From contig NZ_BAABJH010000006.1 of NCBI RefSeq assembly GCF_039543205.1, forward strand, positions 248,001 to 312,000: a stretch of DNA of 64,000 nt. The letters run 5' to 3'. The translations under genes and the position numbers were made by a program. This document shows positions 44,220 through 53,036 of this stretch, piece after piece (the stretch's first letter is position 1; each line of letters begins with the position of its first letter). Below the pieces are notes generated by a model. The model worked only from the letters and a program-made list of their open reading frames with translations. It was not told the origin of the DNA and did no database searches. This DNA is from Flaviramulus_B aquimarinus (lineage in GTDB: Bacteria > Bacteroidota > Bacteroidia > Flavobacteriales > Flavobacteriaceae).

Positions 44220-45503
44220 ATGCAAATCATAAATAATCCAAATAGAAGTGACTGGTCGGAAATTCTAAAACGGCCAACACAAACAGTTGATGATATTGAA
44301 GCTACTGTAAATCAGATTTTTGAGGAAGTTTCTCAAAAAGGTGATGAAGCTATCAAAAAATATACGTCATATTTTGATGGAATTTCTCTGGATTCTAACA
44401 TCGTTACAACGGAAGAGATTCAAACATCTATCCAAAACGTGCCAGAAAAACTTCAAAATGCTATTAAGTTAGCAAAGCAAAATATAGAAGCATTTCACAA
44501 AGCACAAAAAACATCAAAAGTAGAAATAGAAACAACTAATGGTGTACAATGTTGGCAAGAAAAACGTCCCATACAAAAAGTGGGTTTATATATTCCTGGC
44601 GGTACCGCACCTTTGTTTTCAACAGTTTTAATGCTAGCGGTTCCAGCTCAACTTGCTGGTTGTAAAGACATTGTTTTATGTTCACCACCAAATAAAACAG
44701 GTCATTTGGCACCAGAAATTTTATTTGCGGCACAACTTTGTGGGGTGACCAAAATCATAAAAGTTGGAGGTATACAGGCTATTGCTGGTTTAACTCTTGG
44801 CACAGCTACTATCCCTCAGGTTTATAAAATTTTCGGACCAGGAAATCAGTTTGTTACAGTAGCTAAACAATTAGCAACAAAGTATGGTGTAGCCATTGAT
44901 ATGCCAGCAGGGCCAAGTGAATTATTGGTTGTTGCCGATGCATCAGGAAACGCATCTTATATTGCTTCCGATTTGTTAAGTCAAGCAGAACACGGTACCG
45001 ATAGTCAAGTTATTTTAGTATCAACATCCAATGATTTAATCAATTCAGTTTCAGAAGAAATTGAAAAACAACTAAAGGTGCTACCGCGTAAAACCATTGC
45101 AGAAAAAGCCATAGCAAATTCAAAGCTAATTTATGTTGAGAATGATGACATCGCACTAGAATTAATTAATGCATATGGTCCAGAACATTTTATTATTTGT
45201 GCTAAAAATGAAGTTTTATACGTAAACGGAATAAATAATGCAGGTTCAGTTTTTATAGGGGATTATACACCAGAAAGTGCCGGCGATTATGCTTCAGGAA
45301 CCAATCATACCTTGCCTACAAATGGCTTTTCAAAAGCCTATTCAGGAGTCAATCTCGATAGTTTTTTGAAGAGTATGACCTTTCAGAAAATATCAAAAGA
45401 AGGTATTTTAAATATAGGAGAAACTATTGAGTTAATGGCAGAAGCTGAAGGCTTACAAGCACATAAAAACGCTGTGACCATTCGTTTAAAGGATTTGAAA
45501 TAA
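44220..45503 (+). CDS. hisD: Histidinol dehydrogenase
   Basis: 427 residues. GLYIPGGTAPLFSTVLMLAV and FGPGNQFVTVAKQ are NAD-site landmarks. SDLLSQAEHGTDSQ contains the zinc/catalytic His, and AYGPEHFIIC the catalytic Glu-His. SAGDYASGTNHTLPT is the signature. It carries out the last two oxidations to histidine. It shares one base with hisC (TAATG). Confidence 0.97.
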   Translation: MQIINNPNRSDWSEILKRPTQTVDDIEATVNQIFEEVSQKGDEAIKKYTSYFDGISLDSNIVTTEEIQTSIQNVPEKLQNAIKLAKQNIEAFHKAQKTSKVEIETTNGVQCWQEKRPIQKVGLYIPGGTAPLFSTVLMLAVPAQLAGCKDIVLCSPPNKTGHLAPEILFAAQLCGVTKIIKVGGIQAIAGLTLGTATIPQVYKIFGPGNQFVTVAKQLATKYGVAIDMPAGPSELLVVADASGNASYIASDLLSQAEHGTDSQVILVSTSNDLINSVSEEIEKQLKVLPRKTIAEKAIANSKLIYVENDDIALELINAYGPEHFIICAKNEVLYVNGINNAGSVFIGDYTPESAGDYASGTNHTLPTNGFSKAYSGVNLDSFLKSMTFQKISKEGILNIGETIELMAEAEGLQAHKNAVTIRLKDLK

Positions 45504-46537
45504 TGAACATTCAAGATTTAATAAGACCAACAATAAAAGCACTAAAACCGTATTCATCGGCAAGAGATGAATTTCAAGGTAATAGTGATGATATGGTATT
45601 TTTAGATGCCAATGAAAATCCTTTTGAAAATGGCGTAAACCGATATCCAGACCCACAACAAAGGACTGTTAAATCATTATTGTCAGAAATAAAAGGCATT
45701 CCTGTTAAAAACATACTTTTAGGAAACGGAAGTGATGAAGTTTTAGATTTAATATTCAGGGCTTTTTGTGAGCCTAATCAGGATAACATCATTACATTAC
45801 CACCAACTTATGGCATGTATAGTGTGTTGGCAAACATTAATGCTGTTGAAATTAAAAGAGTTCAGTTAGATGATGATTTCCAACCCAAAGTTGATACTAT
45901 TTTAAATGAAGCTGACACAAAATCTAAACTGTTGTTTTTATGTTCACCTAATAATCCAACAGGAAATAGTTTTGAGGCTATAGCTATAGAAAAACTAATT
46001 AAAGAATTTAAAGGTATAGTCGTTATAGATGAAGCTTATATTGATTTTTCAAATGAAGAAAGTTGGGTAAGTAGATTAAATGAATTTCCTAATTTAATTG
46101 TAACCCAAACACTTTCAAAAGCTTATGGTATGGCAGGAATTCGCTTGGGAATTTGTTTTGCATCAGAAGCTATTATTTCAGTTTTGAATCGCATTAAGCC
46201 GCCATATAATGTAAACGAATTAACGCAACAAAAAGCGATTTTACAATTAGAGCAAAATGAATTGACAAAACAACAAGTTTTAGATATTTTACAAGCGCGA
46301 GATGTTTTAATAAGCAAATTAAATTTGGTGGATTTCATATTTAAGATATATCCAACAGATGCTAATTTTGTTCTGGTAAAAGTGGATGATGCAACAAAAC
46401 GTTATAATCAGCTTATAGAAAAGGGCATAGTTATTAGAAATAGAACAACACAGCCAGGTTGCGAAAATTGTTTGCGTTTTACCATCGGTACACCTGAAGA
46501 AAATAAAATATTAATAGATACTCTAAATTCTATATAA
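45503..46537 (+). CDS. hisC: Histidinol-phosphate aminotransferase
   Basis: 344 residues, class I/II PLP fold. NENPFENGVNRYPDPQQ, LLGNGSDEVLDLIF, CSPNNPTGNSF, VVIDEAYIDFS and TLSKAYGMAGIRLG (Schiff-base Lys) are all present. Converts imidazole-acetol phosphate to histidinol phosphate. The gene overlaps hisD and hisB by one base each, so translation is coupled. Confidence 0.97.
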   Translation: MNIQDLIRPTIKALKPYSSARDEFQGNSDDMVFLDANENPFENGVNRYPDPQQRTVKSLLSEIKGIPVKNILLGNGSDEVLDLIFRAFCEPNQDNIITLPPTYGMYSVLANINAVEIKRVQLDDDFQPKVDTILNEADTKSKLLFLCSPNNPTGNSFEAIAIEKLIKEFKGIVVIDEAYIDFSNEESWVSRLNEFPNLIVTQTLSKAYGMAGIRLGICFASEAIISVLNRIKPPYNVNELTQQKAILQLEQNELTKQQVLDILQARDVLISKLNLVDFIFKIYPTDANFVLVKVDDATKRYNQLIEKGIVIRNRTTQPGCENCLRFTIGTPEENKILIDTLNSI

Positions 46538-47670
46538 TGAAAAAAGTACTTTTTATCGATAGAGATGGCACCATTATTAGAGAGCCAGCAGATGAACAAA
46601 TAGATTCTTTTGAAAAGTTAGAGTTTTACCCAAAAGTATTTCAATATCTTGGTAGAATTGCTAATGAATTGGATTATGAAATTGTCATGATTACCAATCA
46701 AGATGGATTAGGTACAGATGTTTATCCAGAAAACACATTTTGGCCCGTTCACAATTTTATAATTAAAACCTTTGAAGACGAAGGAATTACTTTTAAAGAA
46801 CAGTTTATAGATAGAACGTTTGCAAAAGACAATGCTCCAACAAGAAAGCCTAATACAGGCTTGTTGACTAAATATTTTTCTGAAGATTATGATTTAGAAA
46901 ATTCATTTGTAATAGGTGATAGGTTAACCGATATTGAATTGGCTAAAAATTTGGGAGCCAAAGGTATATTCATTAATGATGAAACCAATTTAGGAACAAA
47001 CGAAATTACTGTAAAACGTGAAACCTTAAATGATTTTATTGCTTTAGAAAGTAATGATTGGGCCAAAATATATGCATTTTTAAAAGCGGATGAGCGTTCA
47101 GGAGGTTTAATCAGAAATACGAATGAAACAAAAATAGCCATTCAATTAAACCTTGATGGCACTGGGAAAAGTAAAATTGATACAGGATTAGCTTTTTTTG
47201 ACCATATGCTAGATCAAATAGCACGTCACGGACAATTAGATTTAAACATTAAGGTTGATGGCGACCTAGACGTTGATGAACACCATACCATAGAAGATAC
47301 AGCCATAGCTTTAGGTGAATTGTTTAACAAAACACTAGGTAAAAAACTAGGTATAGAACGTTATGGTTTTTGCCTACCTATGGATGATTGCTATGCACAA
47401 GCTGCGATTGATTTTGGAGGTCGGAATTGGTTGGTTTGGGAAGCCGATTTTAAACGAGAAATGATTGGTAAAATGCCAACCGAAATGTTTTATCATTTCT
47501 TTAAATCGTTTACCGATGGAGCCAAATGCAATTTAAATATCAAAGCAGAAGGCACCAATGAGCACCATAAAATTGAGGCCATATTTAAAGCTTTTGCAAA
47601 AGCCATTAAAATGGCTGTAAAACGCGATATTGAAAAAATGATTTTACCATCAACAAAAGGAATGTTATAA
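46537..47670 (+). CDS. hisB: Bifunctional histidinol-phosphatase / imidazoleglycerol-phosphate dehydratase
   Basis: 377 residues. HAD phosphatase domain about 1-165 with FIDRDGTII (Asp 8 and 10) and VIGDRLTDIELAKNLGA. IGPD domain about 190-377 with FFDHMLDQIARHG, DEHHTIEDTAIALGE and EGTNEHHKIEAIFKAFA metal-binding His clusters. The fusion is common in Bacteroidota and enterics. Carries out steps 6 and 8 of the pathway. Confidence 0.97.
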   Translation: MKKVLFIDRDGTIIREPADEQIDSFEKLEFYPKVFQYLGRIANELDYEIVMITNQDGLGTDVYPENTFWPVHNFIIKTFEDEGITFKEQFIDRTFAKDNAPTRKPNTGLLTKYFSEDYDLENSFVIGDRLTDIELAKNLGAKGIFINDETNLGTNEITVKRETLNDFIALESNDWAKIYAFLKADERSGGLIRNTNETKIAIQLNLDGTGKSKIDTGLAFFDHMLDQIARHGQLDLNIKVDGDLDVDEHHTIEDTAIALGELFNKTLGKKLGIERYGFCLPMDDCYAQAAIDFGGRNWLVWEADFKREMIGKMPTEMFYHFFKSFTDGAKCNLNIKAEGTNEHHKIEAIFKAFAKAIKMAVKRDIEKMILPSTKGML

Positions 47671-47680
47671 ATAGTTTTAT

Positions 47681-47732
47681 GCCTTTAGCAATTAGCAACT
47701 TGCTAAAAGCCAAGGGCCTAGAACTAAAAGCT
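47681..47732. repeat. Word-repeat spacer between hisB and hisH with hairpin
   Basis: TTTAGCAA (47684-47691) and TTGCTAAA (47700-47707) are perfect inverted copies. GCTAAAAGCC and ACTAAAAGCTT follow. The same AGC(T/C)AAA words recur in the next spacer and before leuD. Confidence 0.6.
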
Positions 47733-47737
47733 TAAAA

Positions 47738-48319
47738 ATGAAATTAGTTATTATAAATTATGGAGCTGGAAACATAAAAAGTATCCAGTTTGCCTTTAAA
47801 CGTTTGGGCGTAGATGCTATTTTATCAAATGATGCCGATGTAATAAAATCTGCAGATAAAATTGTTTTCCCAGGTGTTGGAGAGGCTAGTAGTGCCATGA
47901 AAATGCTAAAAGAAAGTGGCTTAGATAAATTAATCCCGACACTTAAACAACCCGTGTTAGGGATTTGCTTAGGGATGCAATTACTCTGTAAATCAACAGA
48001 AGAAGGCCATACAAAAGGTGTAGGTATTTTTCAAACAGATGTAAAACGATTTGACAGTAATGTAAAAGTCCCGCAAATGGGCTGGAATGTTATTAAAGAT
48101 TTAAAGTCAGATTTATTTAAAGGTATTAAAGAAAATGAGTATATGTACTTGGTGCATAGTTATTATGCAGAACATTGTAATGAAACTATAGCTAAGACGG
48201 ATTATGGCATCAATTACGCTTCTGCTTTAAAGCACGAAAATTTTTATGGCGTTCAGTTTCATCCAGAAAAAAGTAGTACAGCAGGAGCTAGAATATTACA
48301 AAACTTTTTAGATTTATAA
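47738..48319 (+). CDS. hisH: Imidazole glycerol phosphate synthase, glutaminase subunit
   Basis: 193 residues. Class I glutaminase with GICLGMQLL (nucleophile Cys near 77) and the His-Glu pair in GVQFHPEKSS near the C-terminus. YGAGNIKSIQFAF is the usual N-terminal motif. It supplies NH3 through a tunnel to HisF. A 67-base word-repeat spacer precedes it and a 54-base one follows. Confidence 0.97.
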   Translation: MKLVIINYGAGNIKSIQFAFKRLGVDAILSNDADVIKSADKIVFPGVGEASSAMKMLKESGLDKLIPTLKQPVLGICLGMQLLCKSTEEGHTKGVGIFQTDVKRFDSNVKVPQMGWNVIKDLKSDLFKGIKENEYMYLVHSYYAEHCNETIAKTDYGINYASALKHENFYGVQFHPEKSSTAGARILQNFLDL

Positions 48320-48340
48320 ATAACATTGGAAATTAGTCAA

Positions 48341-48367
48341 TAGCTAAAAGCCAAAAGCAAACAGCTT
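48341..48367. repeat. Word-repeat spacer between hisH and hisA
   Basis: TAGCTAAAAGCCAAAAGC followed by AAACAGCTTA, a roughly 7-base period of AGC(T/C)AAA. It is similar to the spacers at 47.7 and 56.1 kb. Confidence 0.6.
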
Positions 48368-48373
48368 AAAAAA

Positions 48374-49108
48374 ATGAGAATAATACCAGCAATAGATATC
48401 ATCGATGGAAAATGTGTTCGCTTAACCAAAGGCGATTATGATACTAAAAAGATTTATAATGAAAACCCGCTTGAAGTGGCAAAAATGTTTGAAGCTTCAG
48501 GTATTGAATACTTGCATTTAGTTGATTTAGATGGAGCTAAAGCAAAACACATTGTAAATTACAAAGTCCTTGAACAGATTGCTTCGAAAACAAAATTAAA
48601 AATAGATTTTGGAGGTGGTTTAAAAACCAATGAAGATTTACACATTGCCTTTAATTCTGGAGCAAGACAAATAACTGGGGGAAGTATTGCAGTTAAAGAT
48701 ACTGAAACTTTTGAAGGATGGATTAATAAATATGGCGGAAACAAAATCATTCTTGGAGCAGATAGTGATGCTGGGAAAATTTCTATAAGCGGATGGATGG
48801 AGCAAAGTAAAGAGGATGTTATTCCATTTATAAAAAACTATCAAAAGAAAGGAATTCAGTATGTAATTTGTACAGATATTTCAAAAGATGGGATGTTGCA
48901 AGGGCCATCGTTTGATTTGTATAAAGAAATCATTGAAGCATGTAGTAATAGTAGTATCGGGCAATCTATAAAGTTGATTGCATCAGGTGGAATCTCTCAT
49001 ATTGATGAATTACCAAAATTAATTGAATTAGGTTGTGAAGGTGTTATTATAGGAAAAGCTATTTACGAAAACAGAATCAGCCTTTATGAACTAGAAAAAT
49101 TTGTATAG
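48374..49108 (+). CDS. hisA: Phosphoribosylformimino-AICAR ribotide isomerase
   Basis: 244 residues, TIM barrel. IPAIDIIDGKCVRLTKGDY carries the catalytic Asp. VDLDGAKAKH, DFGGGLKTNEDL, YVICTDISKDGMLQGPS (second catalytic Asp) and LIASGGISHIDELP follow. Standard length. It is followed by a 317-base spacer holding a decayed gene, then hisF. Confidence 0.96.
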   Translation: MRIIPAIDIIDGKCVRLTKGDYDTKKIYNENPLEVAKMFEASGIEYLHLVDLDGAKAKHIVNYKVLEQIASKTKLKIDFGGGLKTNEDLHIAFNSGARQITGGSIAVKDTETFEGWINKYGGNKIILGADSDAGKISISGWMEQSKEDVIPFIKNYQKKGIQYVICTDISKDGMLQGPSFDLYKEIIEACSNSSIGQSIKLIASGGISHIDELPKLIELGCEGVIIGKAIYENRISLYELEKFV

Positions 49109-49126
49109 CTATAAAGTGATTATTAG

Positions 49127-49400
49127 TTAGTCGTTAGTAATTAGAATGAATAAATTTGAAGATTTACATATTTGGAAAAAAATCAATGGATTTGGTAGAA
49201 CAAATTTATTTGACATCTAAAGCGTTGCCTAATGAAGAACGTTTTGGGTTAATTTCTCAGATAAAAAGATGTAGTGTTTCAATACCGTCTAACATTGCTG
49301 AAGGAGCAGGAAGAAATTCAAAAAATGAACAGATCCTTACAAAATAGCCTTAAGCCAACTACTAAATACTAACTACTATAAACTAGATACTAACGACTAA
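49127..49400. repeat. 13-bp perfect inverted repeats flanking the four-helix-bundle remnant
   Basis: Arms 49127-49139 (TTAGTCGTTAGTA) and 49388-49400 (TACTAACGACTAA) are exact reverse complements. Each lies in a stretch of related words (TTAGT upstream, CTAAATACTA at 49361-49370 and 49397-49406 downstream). They would bring both ends of the remnant together in the his transcript. Confidence 0.7.
49146..49347 (+). pseudogene. Four-helix-bundle / 23S rRNA IVS-like protein gene, frameshifted and truncated
   Basis: From the ATG at 49146 the reading is MNKFEDLHIWKK, then a run of seven A's (49176-49182) breaks the frame. One base less would continue as SMDLVEQIYLTSKALPNEER, then FGLISQIKRCSVSIPSN and IAEGAGRNSKNE, the well-known signature of the four-helix-bundle family (TIGR02436/PF05635). 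The gene then stops at 49347 after about 64 residues, whereas family members have about 115-125, so the C-terminal two helices are missing. It is dead by both frameshift and truncation. It lies in the hisA-hisF spacer, flanked by inverted repeats, as in rRNA intervening sequences. Confidence 0.8.
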
Positions 49401-49425
49401 ATACTATTTACTTAAAAAAAAACAG

Positions 49426-50181
49426 ATGTTAACAAAGAGAATTATACCTTGTCTAGATATTAAAAATGGACGCACAGTAAAAGGTGTCAATTTTGTTGAT
49501 TTGCGTGATGCTGGAGATCCAGTAGAACTCGCTAAACAATATGCTGATTACGGAGCCGATGAGTTAGTGTTTTTAGATATATCAGCGACTTTAGAAGGAC
49601 GTGCAACCACTTTAGATATGGTTTTACACGTTGCGGAACAAGTTAATATCCCATTTACTGTAGGGGGTGGTATTTCATCTGTCGCGGATGTGGATGCACT
49701 TTTGCAATGTGGTGCAGATAAAGTATCTATAAACTCTTCAGCAGTTAAAAGACCCGAATTGGTAAATGAATTATCGAATAAATTTGGAAGCCAATGTGTT
49801 GTTGTGGCCATTGATGCAAAACAGGTTGATGGTAATTGGAAAGTGCATTTAGCAGGAGGAAGTATTCCAACAGAGATCGATTTATTTCAATGGGCAAAAG
49901 AAGTTGAACAACGTGGTGCTGGTGAAATTTTGTTTACCTCAATGAATCATGATGGTACAAAAAACGGATTTGCCAATGAAGCTTTAGCTAAACTATCTGA
50001 AGAATTAAATATTCCAATAATAGCCTCAGGAGGTGCGGGAAATGTGCAGCATTTTATAGACACGTTTAAAGATGGAAAATCAGATGCAGCCTTAGCGGCA
50101 AGTGTATTCCACTTCGGAGAAATACCCATCCCTGAATTAAAAAAAGAATTAAAAAAGAATCATATAGAAGTGCGACTTTAG
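49426..50181 (+). CDS. hisF: Imidazole glycerol phosphate synthase, cyclase subunit
   Basis: 251 residues, TIM barrel. IPCLDIKNGRTVKGVNF has the catalytic Asp. FLDISATLEGR, PFTVGGGISSVADVD, ILFTSMNHDGTKNG (second catalytic Asp) and IIASGGAGNVQHF are present. It makes IGP and AICAR with HisH. It sits after the decayed-gene spacer, so it must still be transcribed through it. Confidence 0.97.
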   Translation: MLTKRIIPCLDIKNGRTVKGVNFVDLRDAGDPVELAKQYADYGADELVFLDISATLEGRATTLDMVLHVAEQVNIPFTVGGGISSVADVDALLQCGADKVSINSSAVKRPELVNELSNKFGSQCVVVAIDAKQVDGNWKVHLAGGSIPTEIDLFQWAKEVEQRGAGEILFTSMNHDGTKNGFANEALAKLSEELNIPIIASGGAGNVQHFIDTFKDGKSDAALAASVFHFGEIPIPELKKELKKNHIEVRL

Positions 50182-50238
50182 TCGTCATGCTGCTGTTCCA
50201 AATATTTGGCAGTTTTAGCAATTTATAAAAAAATAATC

Positions 50239-50832
50239 ATGGTAATAAAATACAACTCAAAGGGCTTAGTTCCAGCAATTATTCAAGATGCCATAACAAA
50301 AAATGTATTGATGTTAGGCTACATGAATGAAGCAGCTTATCAAAAAACTATAGAAACAAAACAAGTTACTTTTTTTAGTAGAAGTAAACAACGCCTATGG
50401 ACAAAAGGTGAAGAAAGCGGTAATTTTTTAAACCTTGTTGATATCAAAAATGATTGTGATAATGATACACTTTTAATTCAGGTAAATCCTACGGGTCCAA
50501 CATGCCATAAAGGAACAGATAATTGTTGGGGAGAAGACAATAAGTCATCATATGGTTTTTTCTCAACCTTAGAAAATGTTATATCAGAGCGCGTTGCAAA
50601 TAAGGATACTGAAAAATCTTATGTAGCTAGTCTGTTTTCAAAAGGTATTAATAAAGTCGCTCAAAAAGTAGGTGAGGAAGCTGTAGAAACCGTTATTGAA
50701 GCTATGGATAATAACGATGAATTATTTCTTTATGAATCAGCAGATTTACTGTTTCATTATTTAATGTTATTACAAGCAAAAGGATTTACTTTAAAAGATA
50801 TTGAAAGCGAATTAAAAGGAAGACATAAATAA
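50239..50832 (+). CDS. hisIE: Bifunctional phosphoribosyl-AMP cyclohydrolase / phosphoribosyl-ATP pyrophosphatase
   Basis: 197 residues from the ATG at 50239. An in-frame TTG at 50206 adds 11 unlikely residues. HisI half (1-105): MLGYMNEAAYQKTIETKQVT, FFSRSKQRLWTKGEESGN and the zinc Cys in DCDNDT and CHKGTDNCW. HisE half: KGINKVAQKVGEEAVETVIEA and ESADLLFHYLMLL. Steps 2 and 3 of the pathway. Last gene of the his operon. Confidence 0.96.
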   Translation: MVIKYNSKGLVPAIIQDAITKNVLMLGYMNEAAYQKTIETKQVTFFSRSKQRLWTKGEESGNFLNLVDIKNDCDNDTLLIQVNPTGPTCHKGTDNCWGEDNKSSYGFFSTLENVISERVANKDTEKSYVASLFSKGINKVAQKVGEEAVETVIEAMDNNDELFLYESADLLFHYLMLLQAKGFTLKDIESELKGRHK

Positions 50833-50863
50833 AAAGTGTTAAAACATTGTTCTAACACTTTTT
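50831..50863. terminator. Bidirectional terminator between hisIE and convergent membrane gene
   Basis: AAAAAGTGTTA (50831-50841) and TAACACTTTTT (50853-50863) pair fully over 11 bp, with T-tracts on both strands. Ends the his operon. Confidence 0.9.
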
Positions 50864-50882
50864 ATTGACTGATTAGTAATTT

Positions 50883-51302
50883 TTATGATATCCACCCCTT
50901 CGAGGCAGATAGTCTTGAAAACCATACAAAAACAAAGGCAAATACAATGATCATTATGGTCATTCCAATACTGGAAGCATAACCATTAATAAGTAAATAC
51001 CCCATTTGAAGTATTACTGCAATAAGGGAGAGCATCCAAAGTTTTGTAGCTAGTTTTTTTCTAAGCAATAATAATAAAGCGGCTAAAGCACCTGCAAAAA
51101 CCGCAATAGCAAAAGCAGCGGTAACCCAAATTGGCAGGTTGGCAGCTATTTCTTGTTGTTCTGTAGTATACATAGCTTGATAGCTTTCGGTATTATAAGC
51201 TTGTTGCAAATAAGCATTTATACCCATACCGTTCCAAACAAGCGCAATAACACTTACAATCCAAAACCAAATTGGTGGTTTATTAGTTGATGATTTAGAC
51301 AT
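50883..51302 (-). CDS. Small four-span membrane protein of unknown function
   Basis: 139 residues. Spans near 11-30, 55-80, 87-105 and 108-128, with a loop of NTESYQAMYTTEQQEIAANLP between the first two, and a WFWIVSVIALVWNGMG start. It resembles proteins that flavobacterial genomes sometimes call sugar transporter, but no transport motif is seen, and I would not use that name. Convergent with hisIE, single gene. Confidence 0.7.
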   Translation of the reverse strand: MSKSSTNKPPIWFWIVSVIALVWNGMGINAYLQQAYNTESYQAMYTTEQQEIAANLPIWVTAAFAIAVFAGALAALLLLLRKKLATKLWMLSLIAVILQMGYLLINGYASSIGMTIMIIVFAFVFVWFSRLSASKGWIS

Positions 51303-51399
51303 AATATTTAGTTTTTAGTTAGAAATTAGAGTAACAAGTTATAAATTTTTTGCTACAATTAATAAAAGAATGTACTTTTCGGCCTCCTAAAAGCACATC

Positions 51400-52176
51400 A
51401 TGAAGAAGCATTTTTACGTCATTTCCATTCAATATTTAGGATATAGATTTCATGGATGGCAAAAACAGCCAAGTGTGAAAACATTACATTTAATGGTCGA
51501 CAGAACATTAAATTATATTTTGGAAGGCAAACCATTTAAAAGCCTAAGTTCTGGGAGAACAGATGCTATGGTATCGGCGGAAAGTGCTGCATTCGAATTG
51601 TTTTTACAAGAACCTATTGAAGACCAATCTACCTTTTTAGAACTATTCAACTATAATTTGCCGCAAGACATTCGAGCATTACATATTCGTGAAGTTGATG
51701 AGAAATTTAATATTATTAATCATTCAAAAGTTAAAGAATACCTTTATTTATTTTCTTTTGGACAAAAAAACCATCCATTTTGTGCGCCTATAATGACAAC
51801 TATTCTAGATGATTTAGATATTGAAATTATGAAAGAAGGCGCTAAATTATTTCAAGGGAAGCATTACTTTAAAACCTATTGCTATAAGCCAAGCGATAAT
51901 GGCATTTACAATCGTGAAATTTTACTGTGCGAATTAGTTGAAAACACCATCTATACCGCCAATTATTTTCCTGAAAAAACATATATTCTTCGAGTAAAAG
52001 GAAAAGGATTTATGCGAAATCAAATCCGGTTAATGATGGGGACACTTATAGATTTAGGAAAAGGTAAACTAACATTAGAAGCTATTAAAACCAGTCTGTT
52101 GCCTAATAGTACGGTAAAAATGAATTATATAGCACCAGCATCTGGATTGATTCTTAACAAAATAGAATTTGAATAA
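51400..52176 (+). CDS. TruA-like tRNA pseudouridine synthase, divergent
   Basis: 258 residues. The catalytic Asp is retained at about 55 in SGRTDAMVSAESAAFEL, but the usual GRTDAGVHA loop is altered to GRTDAMVSA. KEYLYLFSFG and GKGFMRNQIRLMMGTLIDLG match the other TruA motifs. QYLGYRFHGWQKQPSVKTL is the N-terminal signature. Target may be U38-40 of the anticodon arm, or another site if this is a paralogue. Single gene with 78 bases before the next. Confidence 0.85.
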   Translation: MKKHFYVISIQYLGYRFHGWQKQPSVKTLHLMVDRTLNYILEGKPFKSLSSGRTDAMVSAESAAFELFLQEPIEDQSTFLELFNYNLPQDIRALHIREVDEKFNIINHSKVKEYLYLFSFGQKNHPFCAPIMTTILDDLDIEIMKEGAKLFQGKHYFKTYCYKPSDNGIYNREILLCELVENTIYTANYFPEKTYILRVKGKGFMRNQIRLMMGTLIDLGKGKLTLEAIKTSLLPNSTVKMNYIAPASGLILNKIEFE

Positions 52177-52254
52177 TGCTAAAGCTTTTGTAATTTACAC
52201 ACGCAATAAACAACTTAGCTTTACAAATTGTCTATCAATCAAAGTATCTAACTT

Positions 52255-52935
52255 ATGAGTATTACTGTATCTAAAGATGTTTTTTCATTCTTTAAAAAAT
52301 TAGAAAAAAATAATAATCGTGATTGGTTTAATGAGAATAAGCCCGAATTCAAGGCTATTGAAAAAGACATTAAAAATATTTACAATTCTATTTTTGAAAC
52401 CCTAAATGAGCATGATGAAATCGATAAATTAAAAATATTTAGAATTTATCGAGATGTACGTTTTTCAAAGAATAAATTGCCTTATAAAACCCATTTTGGA
52501 GGATCTTTTCATAGAACAAAACCTAGATTAAGAGGCGGATACTATCTTCATATTCAACCAAATAATGAAAGCTTTATAGCTACTGGGTTTTGGGAGCCAG
52601 CACCAGCAGATTTATTAAGAATACGTAAAGAATTTGAAATGGATGATTCTGAAATACGAGAAATTTTAGCTGATAAAAAATTCAATGCTGTTTGGGGTAA
52701 TTCCTTTGTTGGTGATGAAGTGAAATCTGCTCCAAGAGGATTTTCAAAAGATCATAAAGCCATAGATTTAATAAAGAAAAAACAATATATTTTCACTAAG
52801 AAGTATACAGATAAAGAGGTTTTGGATGCCAATTTTTTAAATGAAGTTGATGTGTCTTTTAAGGCCATTCGCCCATTTTTTGATTATATGAGTGATGTAT
52901 TGACTACTGATTTGAATGGGGTTTCTTTGATTTAG
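52255..52935 (+). CDS. DUF2461 family protein (TIGR02453)
   Basis: 226 residues. Motifs NNRDWFNENKPEFKAI, IFRIYRDVRFSKNKLPYKTH, GGYYLHIQPNNESFIATGFW and PRGFSKDHKAIDLIKKKQ define this widespread family of unknown function. No membrane segment. No clear partner nearby. It ends ahead of a repetitive spacer. Confidence 0.9.
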   Translation: MSITVSKDVFSFFKKLEKNNNRDWFNENKPEFKAIEKDIKNIYNSIFETLNEHDEIDKLKIFRIYRDVRFSKNKLPYKTHFGGSFHRTKPRLRGGYYLHIQPNNESFIATGFWEPAPADLLRIRKEFEMDDSEIREILADKKFNAVWGNSFVGDEVKSAPRGFSKDHKAIDLIKKKQYIFTKKYTDKEVLDANFLNEVDVSFKAIRPFFDYMSDVLTTDLNGVSLI

Positions 52936-52949
52936 ATGAAGGCATTGTT

Positions 52950-53030
52950 ATATCGAAATGAGGCACTATTGAGATATTTCATTGTTTTTGGTTTGTTACA
53001 CTATGAGATGTCTCACGTGCGTTCGACATG
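52950..53030. repeat. REP-like palindromic repeat region (TCATTTCGA family)
   Basis: Two units: TATCGAAATGAGG ... GAGATATTTC (52951-52980) and TGAGATGTCTCACGTGCGTTC followed by GACATGA (53004-53031). Read in reverse they give TCATTTCGA/TCATGTCGA cores with GAGA(T/C)AT complements. A related copy lies at 62813-62836. I recall such repeats as frequent in flavobacterial intergenic DNA, not verified here. Confidence 0.45.
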
Positions 53031-53036
53031 ATAGAA

